Shown piece by piece: positions 24,969-32,101 of a stretch of 64,000 nucleotides of DNA; position 1 is the stretch's first letter; each line of letters starts with the position of its first letter. Below the pieces are notes generated by a model. That model was not told the origin of the DNA. It was given only the letters and a program-made list of their open reading frames with translations, and searched no databases. The DNA is from Melioribacter roseus P3M-2 (GTDB lineage Bacteria; Bacteroidota; Ignavibacteria; Ignavibacteriales; Melioribacteraceae): NCBI RefSeq assembly GCF_000279145.1, contig NC_018178.1, positions 2,923,688 to 2,987,687 of the forward strand, written 5' to 3'. The position numbers and the translations under genes are program-made.

Positions 24969-26068
24969 TTTAACAATTTCCTAAGTATCATAAAGCCCGC
25001 TAAACCGCCCAAGCCGTATAAAATATATTGCCTCAGATGATACGGATCTGAATATATCTCTATCGGATAACCAAAGACCGATATTACATAGGGGTCTAAT
25101 AAAAGATAATTATTAAGGCTTTTCGTTACTTCGTCAATATCTCCATTAATGAAATATGTATAATTATTTTTTATCCAGTCTAAAACTTCATTTTTAATTG
25201 TACTTGTTTCCGATAATTCAGACAAATATTTTTCTGCAGCCGGTAGTAAATCAACAGGAAAACCTAAATTGTTTAACGTCCTTTCGAGTCCACGGGGATT
25301 TAATAACCGCCTTAAAAATTGCACCGTGCCCTTGCTTACCAATATTTTCCCGGTCAAAACATTTTCAACGCTAATATTATTCGTACCGGGTTTAATATAT
25401 ACCATCGGCGAATTTTTAACCGACGTTTGTTTTACCGTCGTTTCAATTGGCTTTATATTCGTATCAGGTATATTATTTATCGGCTCCGGATTTATATCTT
25501 TTATTTCGCTAATTATATCATTATCCGGTAAATCAAAACCAATAGAGACTTCATCAACATTAATTTTATTTGCTTCAGTTTCCGGTATTTCCTTGTATTC
25601 TCGGACATATACGCCCGTATCGCTTATACTCTTTAATTCTTCTGAAACCTCTATCGGGTCAGGCAATTCGGTTTCAGTAATTTTTTTAATAACTTGCATT
25701 GTTTCGGCTTCAATAGGGTCATTGTAATATATATCTGTCTCAAAATTATTTGCCGGGAACTTATTAACTAAAAAAGAATAAACGTAATTTGCGTTGTTTC
25801 CGTATTTCGCCATTAATCTCAAATAATCATTTTCGTAAAATTGCCCGGATACATACGAGCCGCTAATTTCATTAATAGACTTCGCAATATCTTGCAACCT
25901 TACCGAATCCATTATTCCAAACATTAATCTGATTTCGTTCATTAGATCGATTAATCGCTCCGCCGAACTTTTAGAACGCAAATATTTTTGAACATTTTCC
26001 CAGTCGATTTTTTTGTAATCAAATAAATTTTCTGCGTTGTCTCTTAACGTGTGCAATTTTAGAATCAT
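24965..26068 (-). CDS. tail-anchored element protein (367 aa)
   Basis: 367 residues. Helical N-terminal part (1-120); a Pro/Thr/Ile/Asn-rich acidic linker (about 140-235, NPEPINNIPDTNIKPIETT); a second folded part; and a C-terminal membrane segment (YILYGLGGLAGFMILRKLLK). Family not recognised. It overlaps both neighbours by 4 bp. Length, linker and anchor would fit a spike or membrane-bound virion protein. Confidence 0.6.
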   Translation of the reverse strand: MILKLHTLRDNAENLFDYKKIDWENVQKYLRSKSSAERLIDLMNEIRLMFGIMDSVRLQDIAKSINEISGSYVSGQFYENDYLRLMAKYGNNANYVYSFLVNKFPANNFETDIYYNDPIEAETMQVIKKITETELPDPIEVSEELKSISDTGVYVREYKEIPETEANKINVDEVSIGFDLPDNDIISEIKDINPEPINNIPDTNIKPIETTVKQTSVKNSPMVYIKPGTNNISVENVLTGKILVSKGTVQFLRRLLNPRGLERTLNNLGFPVDLLPAAEKYLSELSETSTIKNEVLDWIKNNYTYFINGDIDEVTKSLNNYLLLDPYVISVFGYPIEIYSDPYHLRQYILYGLGGLAGFMILRKLLK

Positions 26069-26523
26069 ATTACCAAAGCCCTATTTTTGAAAATATTATC
26101 ATCTAAGTAATTGAATTTTTTATTTGTCCCGTCGATAAAATAACCGTCCGCATAAACCAAAATATGAGAATATTCGTTTTCCGTTCCTGCGATTAAATAA
26201 AACGCCGGAATATTCAATACTGTTAAAACAGATTTAATAAACAGAGCGAAATCGTCGCAATCTCCGAACTTAATATCAATCATTAACTTTGGACTTGTTA
26301 AACTTTCGTCAAATAAATCATCTTGATAAATGAAGTTATTCCTTACATATTCCCAAATTTTTTTATACAATTCTTTCCGGTCTTTAATATTGCCGAACGT
26401 TTCAAAAACAAACTTCCTGAAGTAAGGATTCCGGGACGCTTCATATTCCATCAACCGCATTGTTTTTAAAGTCTCACTTAAAAAATCCTTATCCCTTATT
26501 TCTTTAATGTGTTCCCGGAGCAT
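26065..26523 (-). CDS. transglutaminase-like cysteine protease-fold protein
   Basis: 152 residues from the ATG at 26523 (a TTG two codons earlier is possible). Transglutaminase-like core: YVRNNFIYQDD, then KFGDCDDFALFIKSVL with Cys89, YSHILVY with His120 and YFIDGTN with Asp131, an intact Cys-His-Asp triad. Proteins of this superfamily act as peptidases, amidases or cross-linkers. It is the first gene of the late operon, directly after the promoter at 26547-26575. A role in virion maturation or peptidoglycan attack is inference. Confidence 0.75.
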   Translation of the reverse strand: MLREHIKEIRDKDFLSETLKTMRLMEYEASRNPYFRKFVFETFGNIKDRKELYKKIWEYVRNNFIYQDDLFDESLTSPKLMIDIKFGDCDDFALFIKSVLTVLNIPAFYLIAGTENEYSHILVYADGYFIDGTNKKFNYLDDNIFKNRALVI

Positions 26524-26546
26524 ATTCAATCATTTTTTTTGTTTAT

Positions 26547-26575
26547 AATATATTTTAGTCTAAATGCTTTGTAAA
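26547..26575 (-). promoter_or_regulatory. candidate late-operon promoter
   Basis: On the minus strand TTTACA (26575-26570), 17-bp spacer, TATATT (26552-26547), 24 bp before the transglutaminase-like start. It is the only good sigma-70-like match in the gap after the terminator at 26590-26614. Confidence 0.5.
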
Positions 26576-26589
26576 GTCTCATTAAATCA

Positions 26590-26614
26590 CAAAAAAAAAG
26601 CCGGCGAACCGGCT
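26590..26614 (-). terminator. terminator after the regulatory genes
   Basis: Minus strand AGCCGG-TTCG-CCGGCT followed by a run of nine T. A stable TTCG loop. It ends the regulatory/replication transcript (26613-28009) and insulates the late operon. Confidence 0.85.
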
Positions 26615-26828
26615 ATTCAAAGTGATTTTTAATCGCTTCTTTAATAGCTTTTTTCATATCCTCATTTAAATGCTTTTCATATTCTTTAATATTTTCGAGT
26701 GCAATATCAACTATATGATTTAATAAATAGTTTGCCGTGCCTTGAATACTCGTTTCCAAAGCTCCCGATATAAAACGTATTTTTTCTGTCAAATAAGGAT
26801 TCAATCTAATCATTGTTTGATTTTCCAT
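26613..26828 (-). CDS. ribbon-helix-helix-like protein
   Basis: 71 residues. MIRLNPYLTEKIRFISGALE then SIQGTANYLLNHIVDIALE gives the strand-helix-helix pattern of Arc/MetJ-type DNA-binding proteins (about 6-45), followed by a charged helix. The start overlaps the upstream gene by 23 bp; an internal ATG at 26813 would reduce this. Likely a regulator or copy-number protein of the element. Confidence 0.6.
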   Translation of the reverse strand: MENQTMIRLNPYLTEKIRFISGALETSIQGTANYLLNHIVDIALENIKEYEKHLNEDMKKAIKEAIKNHFE

Positions 26829-27102
26829 AAAGCCACCTCTTTATTTTGTATAAAAAACTTCTCAAATAATATTTTACTTTACTCCATTTACTTTCTTTAA
26901 ATTTTTTTTCCGGACTGCAAAAATCTTGCGGTAATTTGGGAGTATAGCCTTTTAGTAAAAAATGTTTTTCAATCGCTCTATCCAAAGCGACCGAAAAATT
27001 TTTTCTGTGTCTGTGAATTAATTTTGTCGATACTCCAATTTTTTTAGCAATTGCGTAATTTGAATAACCTTGTTTGGTTACTTTGTTAATTGCTGTTTTC
27101 AT
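26806..27102 (-). CDS. helix-turn-helix protein of the element
   Basis: 98 residues. N-terminal HTH: GYSNYAIAKKIGVSTKLIHR (about 12-31). The rest is basic (YYLRSFLYKIKRWLYGKS). It overlaps the upstream gene by 4 bp. Candidate repressor or replication accessory; no family recognised. Confidence 0.6.
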   Translation of the reverse strand: MKTAINKVTKQGYSNYAIAKKIGVSTKLIHRHRKNFSVALDRAIEKHFLLKGYTPKLPQDFCSPEKKFKESKWSKVKYYLRSFLYKIKRWLYGKSNND

Positions 27103-27596
27103 ATTGTTTCCTCGTAGTCTAATATTGAAGTTACAATTTCAAAAGGTATATCGAATTTTTTAAGCCATACCTTTGGGTATAAAGGTCTTCCTGCTTTTGT
27201 AATTTTTTTTATGAAAATTTTTTGCCCGTCTTTGCGATAAAAGATCTTTGTTTTTTGCGGATATTTAGCTTCAAAATATTCTTTAAGAGAAATTAAATTC
27301 TTATCTGAAATAATATATTCAACGTTTGAATCATAAGTTTTCACCGGCGCATCATTAGGTAATTTTTTAAGGTGTACATCATTATATTTGAAACGCCCTT
27401 TTTCGTCAAAACAGCTTAAAAGATAACCAATTGGATTTTTTAGTCCGTTGCCTTTTTGTTTTGCTCGGCGATTCATTAATTCGGTATATATTAAGCCTTT
27501 TGTCAGCTCATTAACCGAAACGCCGGCAACTTCTAAAATTTCATATACGGAATAATCTTGAAAAACTTCAGAATCTTTTAAGTAAGACTTAATCAA
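27099..27596 (-). CDS. putative replication/regulatory protein
   Basis: 165 residues. YEILEVAGVSVNELTKGLIY followed by NGLKNPIGYLLSCF resembles the C-terminal part of winged-helix plasmid and phage replication proteins, where NP-x-G-Y-L is frequent. The C terminus is Lys-rich. It overlaps the first gene of the operon by 4 bp; the two may act together or derive from one two-domain Rep. Function is inferred. Confidence 0.5.
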   Translation of the reverse strand: MIKSYLKDSEVFQDYSVYEILEVAGVSVNELTKGLIYTELMNRRAKQKGNGLKNPIGYLLSCFDEKGRFKYNDVHLKKLPNDAPVKTYDSNVEYIISDKNLISLKEYFEAKYPQKTKIFYRKDGQKIFIKKITKAGRPLYPKVWLKKFDIPFEIVTSILDYEETI

Positions 27597-28009
27597 CTCT
27601 TTTTCTTCCCAACTATACCGGGAATTTTGTTTTTCAATTTGTTTTTTATCTCCGGGTTTTTAATACCAATTGAATCCGGTAAAGTGTCTTTGAAATGAAA
27701 GATTACTTGGTCTTCTTGGTTTAATCCTTTTTTCAGGAAGTAAATTGTAACGTATTTTTGTACCGCCGGATTTGATTGCATTTTGCGCAAAGTCCTGCGC
27801 AAATGGTCTCTGTGTACATTTCTATGCGCCGCAAATTTGGACGCTGTTAAACTTTCTGCAATCCTTTTTTGCTCGCCTTGACTTGCTCCCATCATTTTCA
27901 TTCTAAAAGTTTGCGCCAAAGCGATAATTATTTTTTCTTCGTCTGTTAATTCGGGGTCTAAAAAGACATTTGAATTGATTAATATGGGGAGATATGATGC
28001 GGAATCCAT
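27593..28009 (-). CDS. winged-helix protein, candidate replication initiator
   Basis: 138 residues from the ATG at 28009 (a GTG two codons upstream is possible). DPELTDEEKIIIALAQTFR followed by ESLTASKFAAHRNVHRDHLR and RTLRKMQSNPAVQKYVTIYF is the wHTH pattern seen at the N terminus of phage and plasmid replication proteins. It is the first gene inside the right border. If a Rep, the iterons at 19349 are its likely target; they lie just across the junction in the circular form. Confidence 0.55.
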   Translation of the reverse strand: MDSASYLPILINSNVFLDPELTDEEKIIIALAQTFRMKMMGASQGEQKRIAESLTASKFAAHRNVHRDHLRRTLRKMQSNPAVQKYVTIYFLKKGLNQEDQVIFHFKDTLPDSIGIKNPEIKNKLKNKIPGIVGKKKS

Positions 28010-28010
28010 A

Positions 28011-28045
28011 AGCACGCCCGTAATTTTGTTTGTTTTGGGCGTGCT
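28011..28045 (-). promoter_or_regulatory. inverted repeat in the leader of the first element gene
   Basis: AGCACGCCC (28011-28019) and GGGCGTGCT (28037-28045), 9-bp perfect arms with a 17-base loop, ending one base before the start codon. It could be an operator or an RNA hairpin that limits initiation. The outer arm shares GTGCT with the border inverted repeat. Confidence 0.5.
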
Positions 28046-28052
28046 AAGGTAA
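28041..28052 (-). repeat. right copy of the 12-13 bp border inverted repeat
   Basis: GTGCTAAGGTAA (13 bases with the following T), exact reverse complement of 19157-19168. It lies six bases inside the right dif-like site. Confidence 0.8.
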
Positions 28053-28058
28053 TATTTA

Positions 28059-28086
28059 CTTGAAAATAATATACATTATGTGCTTA
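28059..28086 (+). repeat. dif-like site at the right element border (attR)
   Basis: 28 bp read as CTTGAAAATAA - TATACA - TTATGTGCTTA. The centre and inner arms equal the left site; the element-side arm is the poorer dif match. Joining the two outer arms gives AGTTTACATAA-TATACA-TTATGTGCTTA as the predicted empty host dif. The last three bases are the stop codon of hbd. Confidence 0.85.
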
Positions 28087-28935
28087 TTTGTATTTGTAAA
28101 ATCCTTCGCCTGATTTGCGTCCTAATTTGCCGGCTGAAACCATCTTTTTTAATAACGGACAAGGTCTATATTTCGAATCGTTATAACCTTCATATAAAAC
28201 TTCCATTATTGAAAGACATACGTCCAAACCGATAAAATCTGCTAGTTCAAGCGGTCCCATCGGATGATTCATGCCTAATTTCATTATCGAATCGATACTT
28301 TCCGCAGCAGCCACTCCTTCATAAAACGCAAAAATAGCTTCGTTAATCATTGGTATAAGTACGCGATTGCTAATAAAACCCGGATAATCATTGACTTCTA
28401 CCGGAATCTTGCCGAGCTTTTTAGCCAGATCAATTACTTTACCGGTTGTCTCGTCCGAAGTTTCGTATCCTCTTACAACCTCAACTAGTTTCATAACCGG
28501 TACCGGATTCATAAAATGCATTCCGATAAAATTAGCGGCGCGCTCTTTAGGGGCCAGCGCAGTTATCGAAATTGAAGACGTATTGGAAGCTATTATTGCT
28601 TCTTGTTTCAGAATTTTAGTTAACTGATTGTAAATATTCGTCTTAACTTCATATTTTTCAACCACTGCTTCAACTACAATATCCGTATCCGGACTGATCT
28701 TATCCAAAGTATCGATAATTTCAATTCGTTTCAACGCTTCATTTTTACCATTTTCATCGATTATATTTTTTTTAATCTGTCTGTCCATATTTTTCGAAAT
28801 AATGTCGAGAGCTTTTTCCAGTATGGCTTTGTCAATATCGCATAATTGGACTTTGTATCCGTTTAATGACAGCACATGGGCTATTCCGGAACCCATAGTT
28901 CCGGCTCCGACAACGGCGGTAATTTTAAAAGGCAT
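28084..28935 (-). CDS. hbd: 3-hydroxybutyryl-CoA dehydrogenase
   Basis: 283 residues. N-terminal Rossmann motif VVGAGTMGSGIAHVLSLNG; catalytic His in FIGMHFMNPVP; C-terminal domain with NHPMGPLELADFIGLD. It reduces or oxidises 3-hydroxyacyl-CoA with NAD(P)H, in butyrate-type or PHB metabolism or in beta-oxidation. The stop codon lies within the right dif-like site, so insertion did not change the protein. Confidence 0.92.
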   Translation of the reverse strand: MPFKITAVVGAGTMGSGIAHVLSLNGYKVQLCDIDKAILEKALDIISKNMDRQIKKNIIDENGKNEALKRIEIIDTLDKISPDTDIVVEAVVEKYEVKTNIYNQLTKILKQEAIIASNTSSISITALAPKERAANFIGMHFMNPVPVMKLVEVVRGYETSDETTGKVIDLAKKLGKIPVEVNDYPGFISNRVLIPMINEAIFAFYEGVAAAESIDSIMKLGMNHPMGPLELADFIGLDVCLSIMEVLYEGYNDSKYRPCPLLKKMVSAGKLGRKSGEGFYKYK

Positions 28936-28951
28936 ATTTATCTCCAGTAAG

Positions 28952-29776
28952 TTATTCTACTTCGTAAGAGAGGCAGCATTTGAGCTTGCCGCAAGGACCG
29001 CTCAATTTTCCCAGACTAGACATTAAGTTTTGTTCAGTGGCAAGTTGTGTTGTAATTTTTCTAAAATTATTCAAAAACGAGGAGCAGCAGAATTCCCTGC
29101 CGCATGTTCCGATTCCCCCGATTTCTCTGGCTTCGTCCCTAACTCCGATTTGACGCAGTTCAATGCGGGTTTTAAATTCAGCGGCAAGCGTTTTTGCCAG
29201 TTCTCTGAAATCGACTCTTCCGTCTGCGGTATAGAAAAAATAAAGTTTTTTTCTGTCGAACTGGTAATGAATTTTTACGAGCTTCATTTCGAGCTTGTGA
29301 TGCGCAACGGCATTTTTGAAAAATCCGATAGCCCTTTCCTCGTCCTTCAAATTGCGATTCAATTTCTGGGCGTCTTCGGAATTCATTTTACGGATTATTA
29401 CCGGCAATTCCTCGCCGAAGAGTCCCATCGAGCTCCTTTTTATACGAACTATTTCTCCGATCGATTTGACCTGAGCAATCTCGAGCTCGTCGTTTTGTTT
29501 AACAATAACAAAATCATACGGAAACAGTTCCAGTCCGTTTTCAACCACACAATACTCGCAATTGAGCAGTCCGTCGCATTCTATTTCCACAATATTGCGT
29601 TTGTCGAGCGGAGCTCTGGAATAAAATTCCGGCTTACAATTAAAACAACCGTGGTGCGAACAGGCGTGAAATTTGTCTATAACTATTGATTGGTATGATC
29701 GAGTCTTTCCGTTGGATGGAATAAATTTATCCGTAGACTTAATTTCCGTATTGTCAGAACGATTTATATAAATCAA
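28952..29776 (-). CDS. ricT: PSP1 domain protein, RicT/YaaT family
   Basis: 274 residues. The PSP1 region contains GGIGTCGREFCCSSFL and ends LSGPCGKLKCCLSYE; these cysteines bind Fe-S clusters in the RicAFT complex of B. subtilis. An extra N-terminal part has HACSHHGCFNCK and GLLNCEYC. Its role here is unknown; in Firmicutes it affects RNase Y action. The start overlaps the holB stop by 4 bp, a common pairing. Confidence 0.85.
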   Translation of the reverse strand: MIYINRSDNTEIKSTDKFIPSNGKTRSYQSIVIDKFHACSHHGCFNCKPEFYSRAPLDKRNIVEIECDGLLNCEYCVVENGLELFPYDFVIVKQNDELEIAQVKSIGEIVRIKRSSMGLFGEELPVIIRKMNSEDAQKLNRNLKDEERAIGFFKNAVAHHKLEMKLVKIHYQFDRKKLYFFYTADGRVDFRELAKTLAAEFKTRIELRQIGVRDEAREIGGIGTCGREFCCSSFLNNFRKITTQLATEQNLMSSLGKLSGPCGKLKCCLSYEVE

Positions 29777-30903
29777 TTTAAATTCCTCATCGACAATGAA
29801 GCCAATTCAAATATAAGGCTAAGAGTTATCACATTCAAGTTCAAATTTCCGGACAATCCTTTTTCGTATTCGGTCAAATTTTCAAAGACTTTTTCGACCT
29901 GGGCGTCGGGAAATTTTTCATTAAATTTAATCAGGGTATCCCTAAATTCCTCGAAATAATAATCGTCGTACGAAAAACGATTGCGAATCAGATCGTTCAG
30001 CCAGACTTTTATAAGCGCAATCGCCAGCGCCAGTTCTTCGCCTTTTTTGGAGCCGGCTAATTTATTTATATGTTCGGATGCGGTATGAAACTTACGCGCA
30101 ATTGAATAACGCAATATCGATATAACGGTTTCAAGCAGAAATTCGATATCGTATTCAATCAGTTTGAGCGCTTTCTGCACCGATCCGCCTGAAAAATGAG
30201 CGGCTCTGCGAGCGCTATCGTCTTCTATACCGAATTTACTTTTTAATATATCGACTACGCTTTTTTCACTCAAAGGTTGAAATTTTATTTGCCAGCATCT
30301 GGACTGAATAGTCGGCAACAGTAGATCGATCTTACTCGTTACGAGAATAAAAACAAGTCCTTCGGGTGGTTCTTCAAGGCTTTTCAAGAGCGCATTTTGA
30401 GCTTGATCGTTCATTAAATGGGCATCCAGAATAAAAACAAATCGATACGGAATATCGTGATAATCCACGCATATAAATTTTTTGATGTCGCGGATACTAT
30501 TAATTTTTATAGTATTTGCGCCGTCTATATTTAATTTATGATAAGGATTCTCGATCAGTTTTTCTATTTCCTTCTGCAGGTTTTCAACTTGATTTTGTGT
30601 GAGTTTAGCGGTAGGAGAATCGTCGGGTGTTTCCCCCTTTCCTCTCGGAAGAGGCGTTATCAACTTTATATAGGGTTCTCTCAGTTTTTGAATTTTTTCG
30701 ATGTGATGGATATCGGGAGAATACTCTTTGTAAATTGCTTCGGCAAAATTAAGAACCGTATTGAATTTACCGACGCCTTCGGAGCCATAAAAAATCAAGG
30801 CGTGTGGTACACGCCTTGACTTAATAAATCTGTTCAATATTTCAACGGCTCTGGTTTGTCCGCAGACATTCTCCCACATGTTATCAGGATTTGTATTCTT
30901 CAT
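29773..30903 (-). CDS. holB: DNA polymerase III delta' subunit
   Basis: 376 residues from the ATG at 30903; an upstream in-frame extension would run into the DUF2795 gene and is not family-like. AAA+ clamp-loader motifs: P-loop FYGSEGVGKFNTV, FILDAHLMNDQAQNALLKSLEEPP, and the SRC motif in TIQSRCWQI. The four zinc-binding Cys usual for bacterial delta' are absent; that region holds a Pro/Lys-rich insert. It loads the beta clamp. It overlaps the preceding small gene by 20 bp. Confidence 0.85.
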   Translation of the reverse strand: MKNTNPDNMWENVCGQTRAVEILNRFIKSRRVPHALIFYGSEGVGKFNTVLNFAEAIYKEYSPDIHHIEKIQKLREPYIKLITPLPRGKGETPDDSPTAKLTQNQVENLQKEIEKLIENPYHKLNIDGANTIKINSIRDIKKFICVDYHDIPYRFVFILDAHLMNDQAQNALLKSLEEPPEGLVFILVTSKIDLLLPTIQSRCWQIKFQPLSEKSVVDILKSKFGIEDDSARRAAHFSGGSVQKALKLIEYDIEFLLETVISILRYSIARKFHTASEHINKLAGSKKGEELALAIALIKVWLNDLIRNRFSYDDYYFEEFRDTLIKFNEKFPDAQVEKVFENLTEYEKGLSGNLNLNVITLSLIFELASLSMRNLN

Positions 30904-31114
30904 CGTCGTTGTAAAAGAAGTCTTCGTCTGTCGGGTAATCAGGCCATATATCTTCAATCGATTCGTATGGCTCCTCGGTATCTTCGAGTTCCTGCAGATT
31001 CTCAATCACTTCCAAAGGAGCGCCAATACGTTCGGCATAGTCAATCAGTTCTTCTTTCGTAGCGGGCCACGGAGCATCGTCGAGATACGATGCCAATTCG
31101 ATGGTCCAAATCAT
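30884..31114 (-). CDS. DUF2795-like small acidic protein
   Basis: 76 residues. ASYLDDAPWPATKEELIDYA then ERIGAPLEVIENLQEL is the DUF2795 pattern; the tail is extremely acidic (DIWPDYPTDEDFFYNDDEE). Function unknown. It precedes holB with a 20-bp overlap. Confidence 0.8.
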   Translation of the reverse strand: MIWTIELASYLDDAPWPATKEELIDYAERIGAPLEVIENLQELEDTEEPYESIEDIWPDYPTDEDFFYNDDEEYKS

Positions 31115-31127
31115 ATAACTGTCTCCT

Positions 31128-32042
31128 CTATTTTTTTACAAATTCAAATAAATCAACATCTTCATAAATAAAATTCAAAGGATTCAAAGGAATATCATTA
31201 TGCCTTACTTCATAATGTAAATGGGGACCGGTTGACAATCCGGAATTCCCCGAAAGAGCAATAAGATCGCCTCTTTTTACTTTTTGTCCTTTTCTCACTT
31301 TTGTCTGCTTTAAGTGGGCATAAACTGTCTTGTATCCGAAGCCATGGTCGATTTCGAGCGTAAGTCCGTAGCTGCCTCTTCTGCCAGCAAAAGTAACTAT
31401 ACCGTCTCCGGGCGCATAAACTTTTGTGCCGACATCAGTAATAATATCGACGCCGTTATGCATTCTTCGAACTTTTAATATCGGATGCAATCTTAATCCG
31501 AAATCGTCTGTAATTGTTCCCTCGCACGGTTTAATTGCAGGCATCGAGGCAAACAATACTTCGTTTTCCTTTAATTTTCTTACGATTTCATTGTAATTCT
31601 TACGCTCGGAAACGACATCGTTTTCAACTTTATTGATCAAATTATCGATATTTTTAACGAAATTTGAAATTGTAACGGGATTATTGGTCGTCAAAGGCGT
31701 AAATACGGCCCCTCCCGTTCCGAATTGACTGCTGTCGACGTCCAGGTTAGCCGTAAGCCTCAAGGAATAACTTAAATCCTTTAGCTCTTTTACCCTCTTA
31801 TCGAGTTCCACATATTTCTCCGTCATCGTTTCGAGTCTCGACCGTAACAATGCGTTGTCTTTTTTCAACTTTCTTATTTCAGAATCGGGGTTTATATACT
31901 CGTTAACGACCAGGTAAGTTCCAAAAATAAAGAAAGAAATGACGACCGAAACGAAGGTCACCAGAAACAGGAACTTTTTGTAGAAGTTTTCGACTTCTAC
32001 AAATTTGAGCTTAGATTTTGAAAAGTAGTAAAATTTTTTCAT
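31128..32042 (-). CDS. M23 family peptidase (LytM domain)
   Basis: 304 residues. One N-terminal membrane segment (about 24-47); a coiled coil (55-95, SEIRKLKKDNALLRSRLE); and a C-terminal LytM domain with the zinc ligands in HNGVDI and HLHYEVRH plus GRRGSYGLTLEIDHG. The active-site His and Asp are present, so it is either a peptidoglycan endopeptidase or, given the coiled coil, an activator-like division factor. It is transcribed with the DUF2795-holB-ricT cluster. Confidence 0.88.
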   Translation of the reverse strand: MKKFYYFSKSKLKFVEVENFYKKFLFLVTFVSVVISFFIFGTYLVVNEYINPDSEIRKLKKDNALLRSRLETMTEKYVELDKRVKELKDLSYSLRLTANLDVDSSQFGTGGAVFTPLTTNNPVTISNFVKNIDNLINKVENDVVSERKNYNEIVRKLKENEVLFASMPAIKPCEGTITDDFGLRLHPILKVRRMHNGVDIITDVGTKVYAPGDGIVTFAGRRGSYGLTLEIDHGFGYKTVYAHLKQTKVRKGQKVKRGDLIALSGNSGLSTGPHLHYEVRHNDIPLNPLNFIYEDVDLFEFVKK

Positions 32043-32101
32043 AACATTTAATTTGTGTGGCGAAAATAATAAAACCTCAGTCGGGTGTCAAGAAGAAAAG
32101 A

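Larger units (their letters stand above)
19137..28082. mobile_element. dif-integrated putative tailless (double-jelly-roll) prophage, 8.9 kb
   Basis: Bounded by two dif-like sites with the same 17-bp core; the distance between equivalent bases is 8,929 bp. Gene content changes completely at the borders: small, AT-rich, tightly packed minus-strand genes with one plus-strand lipoprotein. Seen: a putative two-barrel capsid protein, a single-barrel protein, a lytic transglycosylase-like protein, a transglutaminase-like protein, at least six proteins with membrane segments, two HTH-like proteins, an RHH protein, iterons and DnaA boxes. Not seen: integrase, transposase, terminase, tail genes or a Walker-A packaging ATPase. 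Known comparison: Xer-using elements such as CTXphi integrate at dif without their own recombinase. The viral interpretation is inference. Confidence 0.8.
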
